NCBI RefSeq assembly: GCF_014851395.1
Contig: NW_024040707.1
Location: forward strand, 9,150,187-9,214,186
Direction: 5' to 3'
DNA: 64,000 nucleotides
Origin: Micropterus salmoides
Lineage: Eukaryota; Chordata; Actinopteri; Centrarchiformes; Centrarchidae
Shown: positions 12,736-24,200 of the stretch, in pieces
Position numbering within the stretch: position 1 is the first letter of the stretch
Layout: every line of letters begins with the position of its first letter
Position numbers and translations under genes: made by a program
Notes under the pieces: generated by a model
Database searches by the model: none
What the model was told of the DNA's origin: nothing
The model's input: the letters and a program-made list of their open reading frames with translations, nothing else

Positions 12736-13083
12736 CTGCATGGGAGGAGCTGCCAGCAGCACACTGTAACCTCTCAAGTGAAAAGACTCTGTATACACAA
12801 ATAATAATTCATCATAAATATACCACATTGTTATAAATCATAATAACTGTACATGAATATTAAAGTGAAACATTGAAATGTAAAGTGATAGTTTAATGAT
12901 AGTAATTTTTTATCACTGGAACTCACATATACAGGGTGACTGCAGAGAAACATTGGCAGTGTTTGGCTATTCTCTTCATTTACCACAAGTTAAAAGTGAT
13001 TGTGGATTCTATTTCTGTTTTTAAAAAGACAGATATTGTAACTATTGCAGGCTATTGCATGACACAGTATAGCAGAATGTATT
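12736..13083. other. Upstream flank of tcf15
   Basis: AT-rich, with no recognised element. Proximal tcf15 control sequences would be expected here, but none can be named. Confidence 0.3.
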
Positions 13084-13642
13084 TAGTGGTGGAACATATA
13101 TTCAGATGCTTTATCTATGAGTAAAGGAAGCAATATGGCATTGTAAAAATATTCCATTAAAAGTCCTGTATTCAAAATATTACTAAGTAGAAGAACATAT
13201 GTTTTAACATCAAAATCTAGAAAAAGTAAAACTACTTATCATAAAGATGATGCCAACTGAGTGGAATATTGTTGAATATTATATCATTACTCATGCATTT
13301 ATGTGTAAGTAGAATCGTAAAAAAAAAAATCGAAAAGTAGAAGTATAATAGTGTTATTGCTGGTCAAGGTGGAGCAAGTTTCTAACTACGGTGCTAGGTT
13401 GTTTAGTCGATAAAAATACATCTTTTATTATAAACTGATCAAATGTTTTTATGTAAAAGTTTAATCAGAAAAGTAACTGGTAACTATAGCTGTCAAATAA
13501 ACGCAGTGGAGTAAAAAATACAATATATACTAAGATATAGATATAAAGTAGAGAAGTATAAAGTTACATTAAATTAAAAAGCTCAAGTAAGTACATGTAC
13601 TTAAGTACAGTACAGAGCAAATGCAGTTACTTGCCACCACTG
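13084..13642. mobile_element. hAT-type MITE (AGTGGTGG termini)
   Basis: The ends are tagtggtgg (13084) and ccaccactg (13634-13642). The interior has the family's aaaagtcctgtattcaaaat, ggtggagcaagttt and gtacatgtacttaagtacag segments. The 8-bp flanks, 13076-13083 and 13643-13650, agree at five positions in register (xxTGTATx), as for an old 8-bp hAT target duplication. It has no transposase. Partial copies occur at 21666-21737, 23087-23198 and 24848-24975. Confidence 0.75.
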
Positions 13643-13650
13643 GCTGTATA

Positions 13651-14738
13651 GGTTTATGGCCCAGGAGCATGATTACAAAATTTAAATGTTTAAGCTATAA
13701 AGTATTTTAATGGCCTTGAGGGACTGAAGTTTGCTTTTCAGTTATTTTACAGCTTACAGTCTGACATGTTTATAGTGCTGCCACCCACTGAGGCTTGTTT
13801 TTGTTGGCTGGTAAAACACACCAATACAGTCGAGACCAAAAGGAATTTAATTTCTCCACAAAATTTCAGCAACTTGAGCAATTATAATTGTGCAAGTGTT
13901 TGGAGAACTTGTGCAGTGTGGTGTGTATGCAAATTATTTTGTTGGTCTTTCCAACTCTGAAATTTCCAATGGAAATTGTCAAGCCAAATGTAAGAAGTTC
14001 TTTCATTTGAATTTCATTTTCAGGAAGCCCGACTTAATGTTTGGCTTTGAATCACTATTGCACCGCAACAAAGTGGCTCAGACTAATTAGAGTAAATAAT
14101 TCCACTGTTACATCACCATATTAAAAGCTGGCATTGGACTACACACTGAGGAGCACAGGTCAGGCAGCAGGAGAAAGTTAAATGTGAGTAAATAAACACT
14201 GAGCAGATGATCCTGGAATGGCAAGCATTTATTTGCTTGCTGCCCTGAGTTTAAAAAAACAAACTAGCGGCAAATGGATGATTTTGTCCCTCCAAGCCCC
14301 ATCGGCAGACACAAGTCCCTTCCAGCCACAGCTGGCAGCACATTCAGCCTCTTCAATGTGCCTCAGCTGCATCAACAGTAAGACATCAGACACCAAAACT
14401 GTCTGCTGAAGGAGTACTGAGGTCTTACAAAGGACAGGAACCTGCAGTGGCAAAGGCTGTGTGAATATTTTAATTAGCATAATAAGTTAGTCTCTTCAGA
14501 GATTTAACTCTATGCAAAGTAATTTAAAAAATCATGTGCTTCACAAATCTTCAATAATTTGTTGTGATATCTGATGATCCAGTAATAACACATTAAAATG
14601 TCAACAAATCCCATCAACTATCATCAAATAAATTATGTTGCGAGTCTCAGATACTCTCTGCTGCTGCTGTATGGTTGACTACATTTACAAGGACCCGATC
14701 AAAACCCGGTAAATTTAGTTTGTCTTTGTGAGACGTGA

Positions 14739-14741
<3 letters not shown>
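13651..14741. other. Intergenic, no gene seen
   Basis: Open frames at 13766-14090 and 14218-14409 lack any recognisable motif. No repeat ends were identified. Confidence 0.35.

Positions 14742-14784
<43 letters not shown>
14742..14784. repeat. (TG)n microsatellite
   Basis: About 21 uninterrupted dinucleotide units. Confidence 0.95.
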
Positions 14785-14786
<2 letters not shown>

Positions 14787-15049
14787 TGACTTGGATCTAA
14801 CGATAGAAGCTGAAGCGTTCTTAGAACAACTATCTTATTTCTTGGAAGTGTGAAACGCTCCTTTGGTTGTCCGGAAGAAGTAGATCCATTTATCCATACT
14901 GATGAGACGACAGCATGTTGAGTTTGCCACCCACTGAGTCCTGTGTTGTTGTCCTTCAGAGATCCAAGAACAGCAGCTCTGTCTGAGCCATCAAGCACAT
15001 ACAAGGAAGGTTTTCTGTGTGTGTGTTGCTGCATGTTTTACGATTCTAT

Positions 15050-15520
15050 CGATGGCAATGTCGGCCCATCACTTTACAAGATAGATTGCCATGAAATTTT
15101 GTACAGACATTCATGGTCCCCAGAGGATGAATTCCAGTGACTTTGGTTACCGCCTCACTTTTCCTTTAGCACAACAATGAGCTTGATATTTTAGGCTTTT
15201 AGTCAAATGTCTAGACAACTAATGGATTGATGGCAACGCAATTTGGTGCAGATACTAATTTATCCAAGAGGATTATCTTTTGGTGATCATCTGAGCTTTT
15301 CTGTAGTGCCACCAGCATGTCGAAGTCTTCACTTATCTTGTGAAATATCTCAACATCCACTGGATTGATTGGCACAAAATTTGGTATAGACATTCATGGT
15401 CTCCAGAGGATCAATGCTGATAACTTTGGTGACGCTCTTACTTTTAAGCGAAATGTCTCACCAGCTGTCGGATGAATTGCCATGAAATTTGGTGCACACA
15501 TTCAGTTTTCATCTAACGCC
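15050..15520 (+). repeat. Tandemly arranged teleost repeat ('gccatgaaatttggt' type)
   Basis: At least three diverged units share a gattgccatgaaatttggta-like word, an acattcatggtccccagagg word and a gactttggtgac word. The unit starts are near 15080, 15225, 15365 and 15470. The reverse-complement form of the family occurs at 63396-63960. Confidence 0.6.
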
Positions 15521-15524
15521 ATCA

Positions 15525-16690
15525 TCAGATCAAAATGTTAATCTTACCAATGTTACTTGCAAAACAACATTCCCATTAGTCTCAACTGTACTTTGTGTTA
15601 AGTGCACAGGTACAGTATCATATAGTTTCATTGGCACATTCAAATGTGCACAGGCAATCTGAATGAGCCTAGTTAATCTTGTTGGGCAGCAGTCACTCTG
15701 CACCTCATCCACTTTTCTTCAGCACAGCTGGTGGTGGTGGACCAGCCACTGTTTCACTCACAATTCTCCAGGTTTCCCTCTGCTGCTGACACATTTGCAT
15801 ACATGTACATGTCAAAGCCAAGACAGCTGGTTAATGCCTTTTCCTTCCATCCAAGCCTGGCGATATTCTCCATTTTTCAACAATCCTATTAAAAGCTAAA
15901 AAATAAAAAAAAATATTAGTGAAGCTAAAGCCAGAAATAATTTATTCTTCTGTGTCATAGATCTCTATTGTAATGGTTAAAAACATCAATGAGCAACATT
16001 GTTGTACTGGGTGATATGTTCCTTCATTACGATGAACACTGCTGACACCACTTACACAGCCCTGCTTCAGTAAATACTCACTAGAGAATTAAATCTGTGG
16101 CTGAAAATGGTTCCCAAGAAATACACAATTTAACCGTTTGCCCAAAACACAGTACAGTGCCCAGGTGTTTTAGATATCATCTGGATGCTTTTTATAAACA
16201 TTGAAAAAATCAGGACCCTGTTTTTAAGATTTATGTTTTCAGTACAAAGAAAATCGTCTGAGAGCAACAGACAGGCTGGGGAAGCCAGGAGGTATTGATA
16301 GACAGGATTAATGCACTGTTGGTTTTTATCTTTTCATGGGATTTGGGAGGTCTGTTTTTTCTGTCTCACAGTGTATGGTCAGGTGAAAAATGGTTGGGGT
16401 TAAGGCGAGGCTGTACTGAGGTAAAGCTAAGGAGAAAAATATCGAAATCTTAAACACAACAACAGCATATCATGTTTTTCCTCATCCTTGTTCAGCAAAG
16501 CATTTATAGAGGGGATCTGTACTGTGGCATCATGTTTTGTTGTGTTTTCTCCAGATCTGTGTTGGAACACTGGGACACACAGTACCCGTTTTCTTAAGGT
16601 ACTAAGGCCCTATTGAAAAACATAGTAGACACATGTTAATGTGTAGGTGCAACACAAACTTCCTCTGCAGAGCAGGTTTGTCTAACAGTT
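15525..16690. other. Intergenic, no gene seen
   Basis: Short frames only and no recognised repeat. Confidence 0.35.
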
Positions 16691-17158
16691 TTGTTGCAGG
16701 TGGGCTCAGATGTTGCTCAGAAGTCAACAGCCCGTGTGAAATACAGCCTATTGCTATCATACCACATGTATTCTTTCACAAAGCTACACAAAGATGAAGG
16801 TTTACGCGCAAGTGGTGAGGTCAGAGGGAGGATAAAGCACTGCAAATCTGGCACAAATTACACGCCTGCAGCCACCAGTAGTCTGATCGAATTCCGGATA
16901 GGAAGCTGTGAGAAGTCATCAGCGAATCAAACACCTAAACTCTTTCAAGAGGATTTGGTTGTAATACCTCCCCAAGTGGAACAAATGGGTGAGCTGGCTA
17001 ACCAGAGACCTTTTTTTAAGCTTAAATGTAGACGCACTATAATGAAGAACCACAATCAGATTTGTGAAGGTTTGTATGGCATTTTTAATCTGCCACATAG
17101 ATTCAGCAGTGAGAAGACAGCTGGAAAAGCTCTATTTATTAATGCTTATCACTGTTAA
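16691..17158 (+). CDS. Unrecognised 155-codon open frame
   Basis: This is one of the longest open frames not explained by a known gene. A polypyrimidine/TTGCAG acceptor-like sequence ends at about 16699, just inside the frame. The predicted product is mixed basic/polar, with a Cys-Arg-Arg patch near the end, and shows no signal peptide, membrane span or domain that I recognise. With no neighbouring exons of similar character, chance is the likelier explanation. Confidence 0.12.
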   Translation: MLQVGSDVAQKSTARVKYSLLLSYHMYSFTKLHKDEGLRASGEVRGRIKHCKSGTNYTPAATSSLIEFRIGSCEKSSANQTPKLFQEDLVVIPPQVEQMGELANQRPFFKLKCRRTIMKNHNQICEGLYGIFNLPHRFSSEKTAGKALFINAYHC

Positions 17159-17705
17159 AACAATTGTCCATACATGAGAAAAATCTGCCATGATAAAAAT
17201 AGAAAAATGCAAAAGCAGGCTTTTAAAATTTAAAACAGTGTTGAACAACCCATTTATTTTAACCTGGTTACAGTAAAAACAAACAGAGCAATTCATGTTT
17301 TTTAGTTTATGGTACTATATGGTACAGACGTGCACAAGCCAATTATGTAGGTAACCGAGTTTGATGGGGTGCCAGAAATAGAGAAATCTGTCTGTGTTCT
17401 AATAAACAATGTCACTGCAGACACTATAGCGAGTGTTTGTAGATGAATGACTAATCCTCTTTGTATCACCAAAACATAATAAAGTGAAATTTTCACCCTT
17501 GTTTTTCTCAGAAACAGACAAAAAGAAATTAATTGTTTGGCGTTTATGGAATATTTTATTGGACTTTAATATTTGTAACCCACAGAAAACAATCCACAAA
17601 TGTGAACTATGAAATATTACGCAAATATTTCACTATCTACAAATATGTATTTTTACATTTGTGATGTGTAAAATCCTTTCCACAAGCGATTTCTACACAC
17701 AAAAC

Positions 17706-18310
17706 AGTTTTAGCGCATTTGCAGATTGCTTTCAATCAATTTGTGGGTCAGGTTACATTTGTAACTTCCATTTCACGCATTTGTGGAATTTTGTCCAATG
17801 TGTACTGCGGAGATCTGTAAAAAAAAAACAACCTCCCATGAGTTGTAAAAATATCCACTGCCCAGGGTCATCTGTATGAGACAACCACTTCTGCTTCTGT
17901 TGGACCACTAGACTCTACTCTGTTCAAACTTTTCTGTACAAGTGTATATACTATTGGATACTTTATCACTTTATACTTTATCTGGGGGTGGTGAAGGCAC
18001 AATGGATAAGGCACATACCTTTGGTGTGAGAGACCCGGGTTCAATCCCCCACTGTGGCCCATCCCCCATTGTCCCCTGATTGCTCCAGAGGTGTGCAACC
18101 TCTGACATGTATAGCAATTGTAAGTCCTTTTGGATAAAAGCGTCAGCTAAATGAATAAGTGTAAATCTGCTGGTGTAGCTAATAAACTGCTCACACACTT
18201 ACAGATCTGTGGTACAGAAAAACTTTCGTCCACAAATGCGTAAAAAGGAAGTCACAGATGTAACATGACCTGCAAATTGACAGGTAATGATCCGCAAATA
18301 TGCAAAAACC
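17706..18310. mobile_element. Inverted-repeat element interrupted by a SINE
   Basis: Arms of about 115 bp at 17706-17823 and 18199-18310 are diverged reverse complements. Shared words include gcgcatttgcagat, caatttgtgggtcaggtta and acgcatttgtgga. The arms enclose about 375 bp that holds a tRNA-derived SINE (17984-18164). Related 'acaaatgtg / gcataaacactttg' words extend from 17560 and recur at 19130-19215, so the full element may be larger. The class is undetermined. Confidence 0.5.
17984..18164 (+). repeat. tRNA-derived SINE
   Basis: The 5' part resembles a tRNA-Arg head: an A-box-like ggcacaatggataaggc, then a B box ggttcaatccc at 18039-18049. The 3' part is the teleost ttttggataaaagcgtcagc tail, followed by taaatgaataagtgtaa, a LINE-type 3' end shared by many fish SINEs. 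It is not a working tRNA gene, because no cloverleaf acceptor stem forms. Confidence 0.7.
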
Positions 18311-18339
18311 AATATTATATAGCTGCAGTACCGGAGACT

Positions 18340-20974
18340 GCAGTTTCGGGACTGTAGTTCTTTTGCGACAAGTTTCTCGCTTTCTTTTTTCCAAGTAATG
18401 TCCAGCTTTGTCCGGTTTTTATATAAATATGAAGTAGTAGTCCGACAGAACTCCGGTGCCATCTGACCCTAACAACAACAGTGGAACCGGATGTGCACGG
18501 AAGCTAGCTGCAGAGAAGCGCAAGTGAAGATAAATCAAGTTGTAATCCCAAAAACTAAAGTAAAAAGCTAATTTAATAAAAGCAGTTAACTCTGATCTCC
18601 TCCCGCAGGCAAATGGCATAGTTGTCAGAGCAGAATCCAGACCGACTATGGGTGTTTATTTCTCTGAAAGCTGCAGCACTGCTCCCCGCACACTTCCTCG
18701 TTCTTTAACAGCTCCCTGTTGGATTGTCATTAAACCGCTCGGCAGGTCCTCTCCAAACAATGCTCCAAAGCTGCCGGTGACGTTTGAACTATCTCACCGC
18801 TGACAGGCTTTCGCAACAGCGCCTCAAGCAAATTTTTCGGCCAAGTTGAAAAATTTGAACGCCTCATTCGTGCCGCTCGGAGCTAATTCGCGTCTTTGCG
18901 TTGACTTTGTACGTAATCAAGCCGCCCAAAACGCTGGATTCGCTTTCGCACCTTAACCCTGTCTGCTAGTACGGCCGATGTGCACAGCTGTAGGGTTAAC
19001 TAGTCAACATGCATATAATCAATAACTAAGTTTTAGGCACACACTCGGTGATGGTTGTGTAATCACAGTAAGGGTCCTAGAAATGCAGTTCTGGTCCAAG
19101 GATTGCGGTCCTGAAACTGCAGCCTCTGTGAAAAACAGATCCATAAATGCATAAACACTTTGTTTGTGAAATTAAAATGTGTATACGCAGTAAATTGTAC
19201 ACATCTGCAAATTTTATACTACTACAGTATACTGTCAGACCCATTTAAACTCTTTGCACACTAAAAAAAAAGTCTATATCATATCTTTGTTTTATATTCT
19301 ACCATCATTAGTCATTGTTTTTGGTTAGAGATATTGAAAAAAATAGTCTCCTTAGATTCATGTGTCAAATTTTAAGTTTTTGTAGGGATGTGGCGGGAGA
19401 AAAACTATACTTAGCGAAAATCAAAGTCTGCTTAGGGCTTCATCAAATCTCATGAACTTTCTCATGAAAGTTAATTTGTTAAGTCATCACTGAGCAATAC
19501 AACATCAAACGGTAAAAACTTCTATGAGAATTGACATGGCCCCAATCCATTTGTGAAAAACACTTCCGCTTCGTACCCCCCTAAATCCCCTTGATCTGTT
19601 TAAATCCTCAAAGATAAAGCGTACAGAACCACCCATGGAAAACGCTCCCCAAAGCAACAGGTGCAATATATTTTTTCATACCGGTGTTGCGTGTCAAAAA
19701 CCCTTTGAGGATATGGTTACTTCCAGACAGTGAGAGAGCCACAGGAAGTCTTCTCACACGCGACGTTTCAGATGAGAAATTTAGAGTCCTTTAGGGCCGG
19801 TCGGTAAAAGCTGCCCCAGGTCTCCCTTCATTTCCTCAATGGCCACAAAGGGAGACTATCAAGCAACTCAAACAACTGAGCTTGCATTGTGAAGGCGCTG
19901 ATGTCGGAAAGTCCTCCTCTATGTGCACTGACCTGTGATGTATACCTGTTTACCTACATTATTCTATAAACCTACCTTCCATCCTCTAAAACAGAGTTGC
20001 AGGGGAACTGACTTGATATAATAAGCAGGGAAAGTCAGTACCAAAAACAAACAGGGCATTATGAAATACATTTACACAAGATTATTCAGTACAGCAGAAC
20101 CAACCATTAATATTAATGTGCATGTTTAAGAGGCAAAAAACTGCTATCTATGTTATTTACTGGAAGTGGAATACATTTTTACTCTTCGCATCAGGGACTT
20201 CAGCTTGGAGACTCAGCCATCAATCAGGTTGTTTTTACATGCATTTGTAAAATGAGTTTATCTGAGAGCACTACAAGGAAGTGAGAAAGAGCTTTGGCTT
20301 TAATATGAAATGACCTGGATTGTTTTTCCTCATTCCTCCTCTTTCTTTGGCAAAACACAGTCTGGAAGGTTACAACAGAGATCTTTTACAGAGATGATGA
20401 GTAAGAAAGCCTGATGACTGGGAAAAGGGGCAGACTTAACAACATCTTGCAATTTGACACGAGACGTTGTCAGCCTGATGTTCTCATAACGACTGGCTCC
20501 TAGAAACCATCTGGTCTATAAGCGCCATTTCCATGTACACTGTTTTTGGTCATTATATGGTGCATGCATTTACACACTCAGAATTCAGACCTATTAAAAT
20601 AAAATGGAGAGAGATGTCGGACAATGCTGCGTTCACATCATGTCAATCAGGATTGTAATCATGAGCAGCCGAGTTGGAAAAACTCCTCACGTCAGCAACT
20701 CAGCACTGTTTTTAATCAGGAAATCCTGATAGCAAGGATATCTCCCACTTAGTGAAAAGATCTACAAAGTTTCAACAAACACTACAAAAGACGTGGTTAC
20801 ATCTAAAGTCGGAACAATGGCACTTTTCCTGTTCTTCCAATTCAGCAGACATGGCCTGAACGCAACAATATATTGTGCAAGCTGGCTCCCTGACATGGCT
20901 TACTGGGACAGTTGAATATAACAGAAACTTTGTTAATGTTATTAGTGACATCCATTATTGCGGTGTAGTGTTGC
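18340..20974. other. Intergenic between tcf15 and srxn1; CpG-rich relic at 18.8 kb
   Basis: The stretch 18720-18990 is rich in CpG (for example gccgctcggagctaattcgc) but has the word pattern of an old teleost DNA transposon rather than of a gene promoter. Near 20625-20720 the words tgctgcgttcacatca and agttggaaaaactcc recall another transposon family. No exons were seen. Confidence 0.35.
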
Positions 20975-21107
20975 TCAGCTATATCCCCATCACATTTTCT
21001 AATGTACAAGTAAGACAACCATCATTTAAATTACTTTTTATGTGAAAGCACAACTGGAGTTTGAACAGAGAATATCTTGGTAAAAATGTATAACTTACAA
21101 AAACACA
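20975..21107. repeat. Source copy of a 133-bp direct duplication
   Basis: Identical to 23457-23589 over 133 bp, same orientation, offset 2482 bp. The flanks here (tagtgttgc before, cattta after) show no transposon ends. It lies 188-320 bp past the srxn1 stop codon, so it may be in the srxn1 3' UTR. Confidence 0.9.
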
Positions 21108-21294
21108 CATTTACAAACACACACATCCTTTAAATTACATATATGTGGTTTCAAAAGAAAAATATCATGTATTTAACTAAAGAGTTACATTTCCCCCTGC
21201 TGGTACATCCTTTTCTCTGCAGTCCCCAGCAGTGAAAACTCTGTGTGAGAGTATGAGAGTAACCTGAGGGAAGTCTCTCCCAGGCTGTCCAGCA

Positions 21295-24200
21295 TCACCG
21301 CAGATCAGGCGTCGACGCCCCCAAGTAAGTGCTAAGGTCTGAGATGTTTGATTTGATGAGCTTGGCTGGGATGGTCGGCATGTTCAACCTCTGATACGCA
21401 GCAAACCTGTGACAGCCTCCAAAAGAATAGTAGTAATTTCCCCCCTCTCTGCCTTTGATCCAGAGCACATCAATGGGAGGAATAACACTGATGTCTGCTG
21501 TCTCCTGGAAGGAAAGACAAACTGACAATTTATTCATGCAGCAAGCGCGGAGCAGAAATTATGAAAGTATTGCAACAAATAGTAAAAGGGCAACTACAGT
21601 ATGAGTGAGTAGCTAGATGTTATTACAAACATGCTCCTGTAGGAATATTATAAGAACATCATAGGCAGAGGTGGATGTTGTACTCAGCACGTTTACCACA
21701 GTGAGAAAATACTCCATCAACAAGTTAAAGTCCTGCACTGGGTTGCACCAACTATGTGTAAGTTCAAACTTTGCCTAGTTTGAACGTAATGTCTAACTTA
21801 AGTCGGAGTTTACGTGCTACTAACGTTTTAAGGGTTGCACCAGCTGAAATACATCCAACGTAGACATAAGTTACGATTTAAATCTTACACCTAGTCCTTA
21901 ATAGGTGGAAAGTCCTCCATAAAATAGTCGAGTGGTTGTCATGGCGCATCGTTTTCAAGGGGGGTTGACTGGGATCAGGAGGAGCAAATTATACCGGGCT
22001 CTTCTGCGTAACCAAACGCACACAGCCTGGATGGTTCATTGCGGTTAATGAAGCAAAATGCAGATCACAGACTGGTTAAGTTATGAAGGTATGAATTGAA
22101 AATGTAGCGAAATTAAGAGTAGATTACTGGCCAAAGAAAACACTGGATTAAATAGTAAAAATATAAATAATAAAGGAATGTGAAAAGGCAATGACTTATT
22201 TTTATTTATTTTGCTAATGTGCGTTACTTGTAACAAGTTACTAACCACCCTGCTGCAGGCGCCCTCACTACTGTCTTCAGGTAGGCTGTTAATAACTGCA
22301 GCCCAGAAGAAAAGTCTGTAATATTGAGGCACTTAGCTGAGTCTGCCTCCAGCAAACTCATATTTTTTCTCCCTTAACTTTTTAGCACCTCCTTTGCGTT
22401 GTGTGGGATGTTTTCTATAGGACTACACTAGCCACTCATAGAAGCCTAAACCTTCTCGCCTAGCCGAACTCCGAAATCGCAGAAGAAAAGTAGCAGGGAA
22501 AAAACAGATTTTGAAATATGAGGGGGACATGTCCCCCCAATGTATAATGGCTCCTTCGCGTATAGAAGCTATAATGTTACAATTTCAGCTGCCCCTTATA
22601 ATTTACCGTTCATTACGGGCACCGTTAAATTACGTCTATGTTGTAGTTAACGGTTTTACCACTCAATGTCACTGTTGGACTAGCTGTAGATTAAGGTTTC
22701 ATAGTTATCACCTAATCATAATTATTTGTCCTTGTTTACGTACCTTTTTGTTGGTGTTTTGTTGCTATATTTACCCATTAGCCTCTTCAGTATTGCAAAA
22801 TGTTGAAAGAGAGAGAGACAAACAGATGACAAAACTGTAATAAACTCTCTGTTAAGAATAGTGCTGTTCACTGATTGGCCATGGGATGTGGAAACGGCAT
22901 TTTCTGCGACGCTGTTTTGATTAGTATGGACTTTACGCCAGAGTAGCTAAGATGGACCTTAAGTCTCGGTGGTGCAACCAAACATCAACACAGCTTAAGT
23001 CTCTAACTAGTTTCAACGTATTGTTTAGTGTGGACTTTGCACCCTAACTTAAAGTAGAACTTACGTATCGCTGGTGCAACAGGCTGCTGCATTAAAAGTA
23101 AAAATACATAATTATTAAAAGTAAACTGTCAAAAATCAAAGCACGTATTATGCAGAATGGTTCGTTTCGGGGGTTTATATTATATGGATTATAGCTAATA
23201 GAGGTGGAGGAAATTTCGGGTGGTCGAATGTACACTGAACAAAATTATAAACACAACACTTTTGTTTTTGCCCCCATTCATCATGAGCTGAACTCAAAGA
23301 TCTAAGACTTTCTCTATGTACACAAAAGGCTTATTTCTCTCAAATATTGTTCACAAATCTGTCAAAATCTGTGTTAGTGAGCACTTCTTTGCCAAGATAC
23401 CCATCCACCTCACAGGTGTGGCATATCAAGATGCTGATCAGACAGCATGGGTATTTTCAGCTATATCCCCATCACATTTTCTAATGTACAAGTAAGACAA
23501 CCATCATTTAAATTACTTTTTATGTGAAAGCACAACTGGAGTTTGAACAGAGAATATCTTGGTAAAAATGTATAACTTACAAAAACACAGGTGTGCCTTA
23601 GGCTGGCCACAATAAAAGGCCACTCAAAAATGATCACACAGCACAATGCCACAGATATCGCAAGTTTTGAGGGAGCAAGCAATTGGCATGCTGACTGCAG
23701 GACTGTCCGCCAGAGCTGTTGCCCATGAATTGAATGTTTATTTCTCTACCATAAGCAGTCTCCAAAGGCGTTTCAGAGAATTTGGCAGTACATCCAACTG
23801 GCCTCACAACCGCAGACCACGTGTAACCACACCAGCCCAGGACCTCCACATCCAGCATCTTCACCTCAAAGATCATCTGAGACCAGCCATCTCTGAACAG
23901 AGATGTGTTGCACTGCGTGATGCAAATGGTGGTCACACCAGATACTGACTGGTTTCCAGACTCCCCCCGGACCCTCCAATACAGTGAAACTGCATTTTTG
24001 AGTGGCTTTTTATTGCGGCCAGCCTAAGGTGCAATACCCATGCTGTCTGATCAGCATCTTGATATCCACGCCTGTGAGGTAGATGGATTTAGATGTTTGA
24101 GTTCAGCTCATGATGAATGGGGGCAAAAACAAAAGTGTTGCGTTTATAATTTTGTTCAGAGTAGAAAAATACATCCAGCGCTGTGATTTTAGAAATACGG

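Larger units (their letters stand above)
23233..24161 (+). mobile_element. Tc1-like transposon, internally deleted, with filler DNA
   Basis: The terminal inverted repeats begin CACTGAACAAAATTATAAAC and end GTTTATAATTTTGTTCAGAG. TA dinucleotides flank them at 23231-23232 and 24162-24163, as expected for Tc1/mariner insertion. The long arms mirror each other (for example agatgctgatcagacagcat on the left and its complement near 24040). Most of the transposase gene is missing, and the right arm has also lost about 100 bp relative to the left. The left arm carries a 133-bp insertion at 23457-23589. It lies in the srxn1 intron. Confidence 0.9.

Noticed and set aside
14699..15034. 111-codon minus frame with a Thr-His run
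   Set aside because: The run is the translated (TG)n microsatellite.
18000..18070. Possible tRNA gene with A and B boxes
   Set aside because: No acceptor stem, and it continues into a SINE tail; it is a tRNA-derived SINE head.
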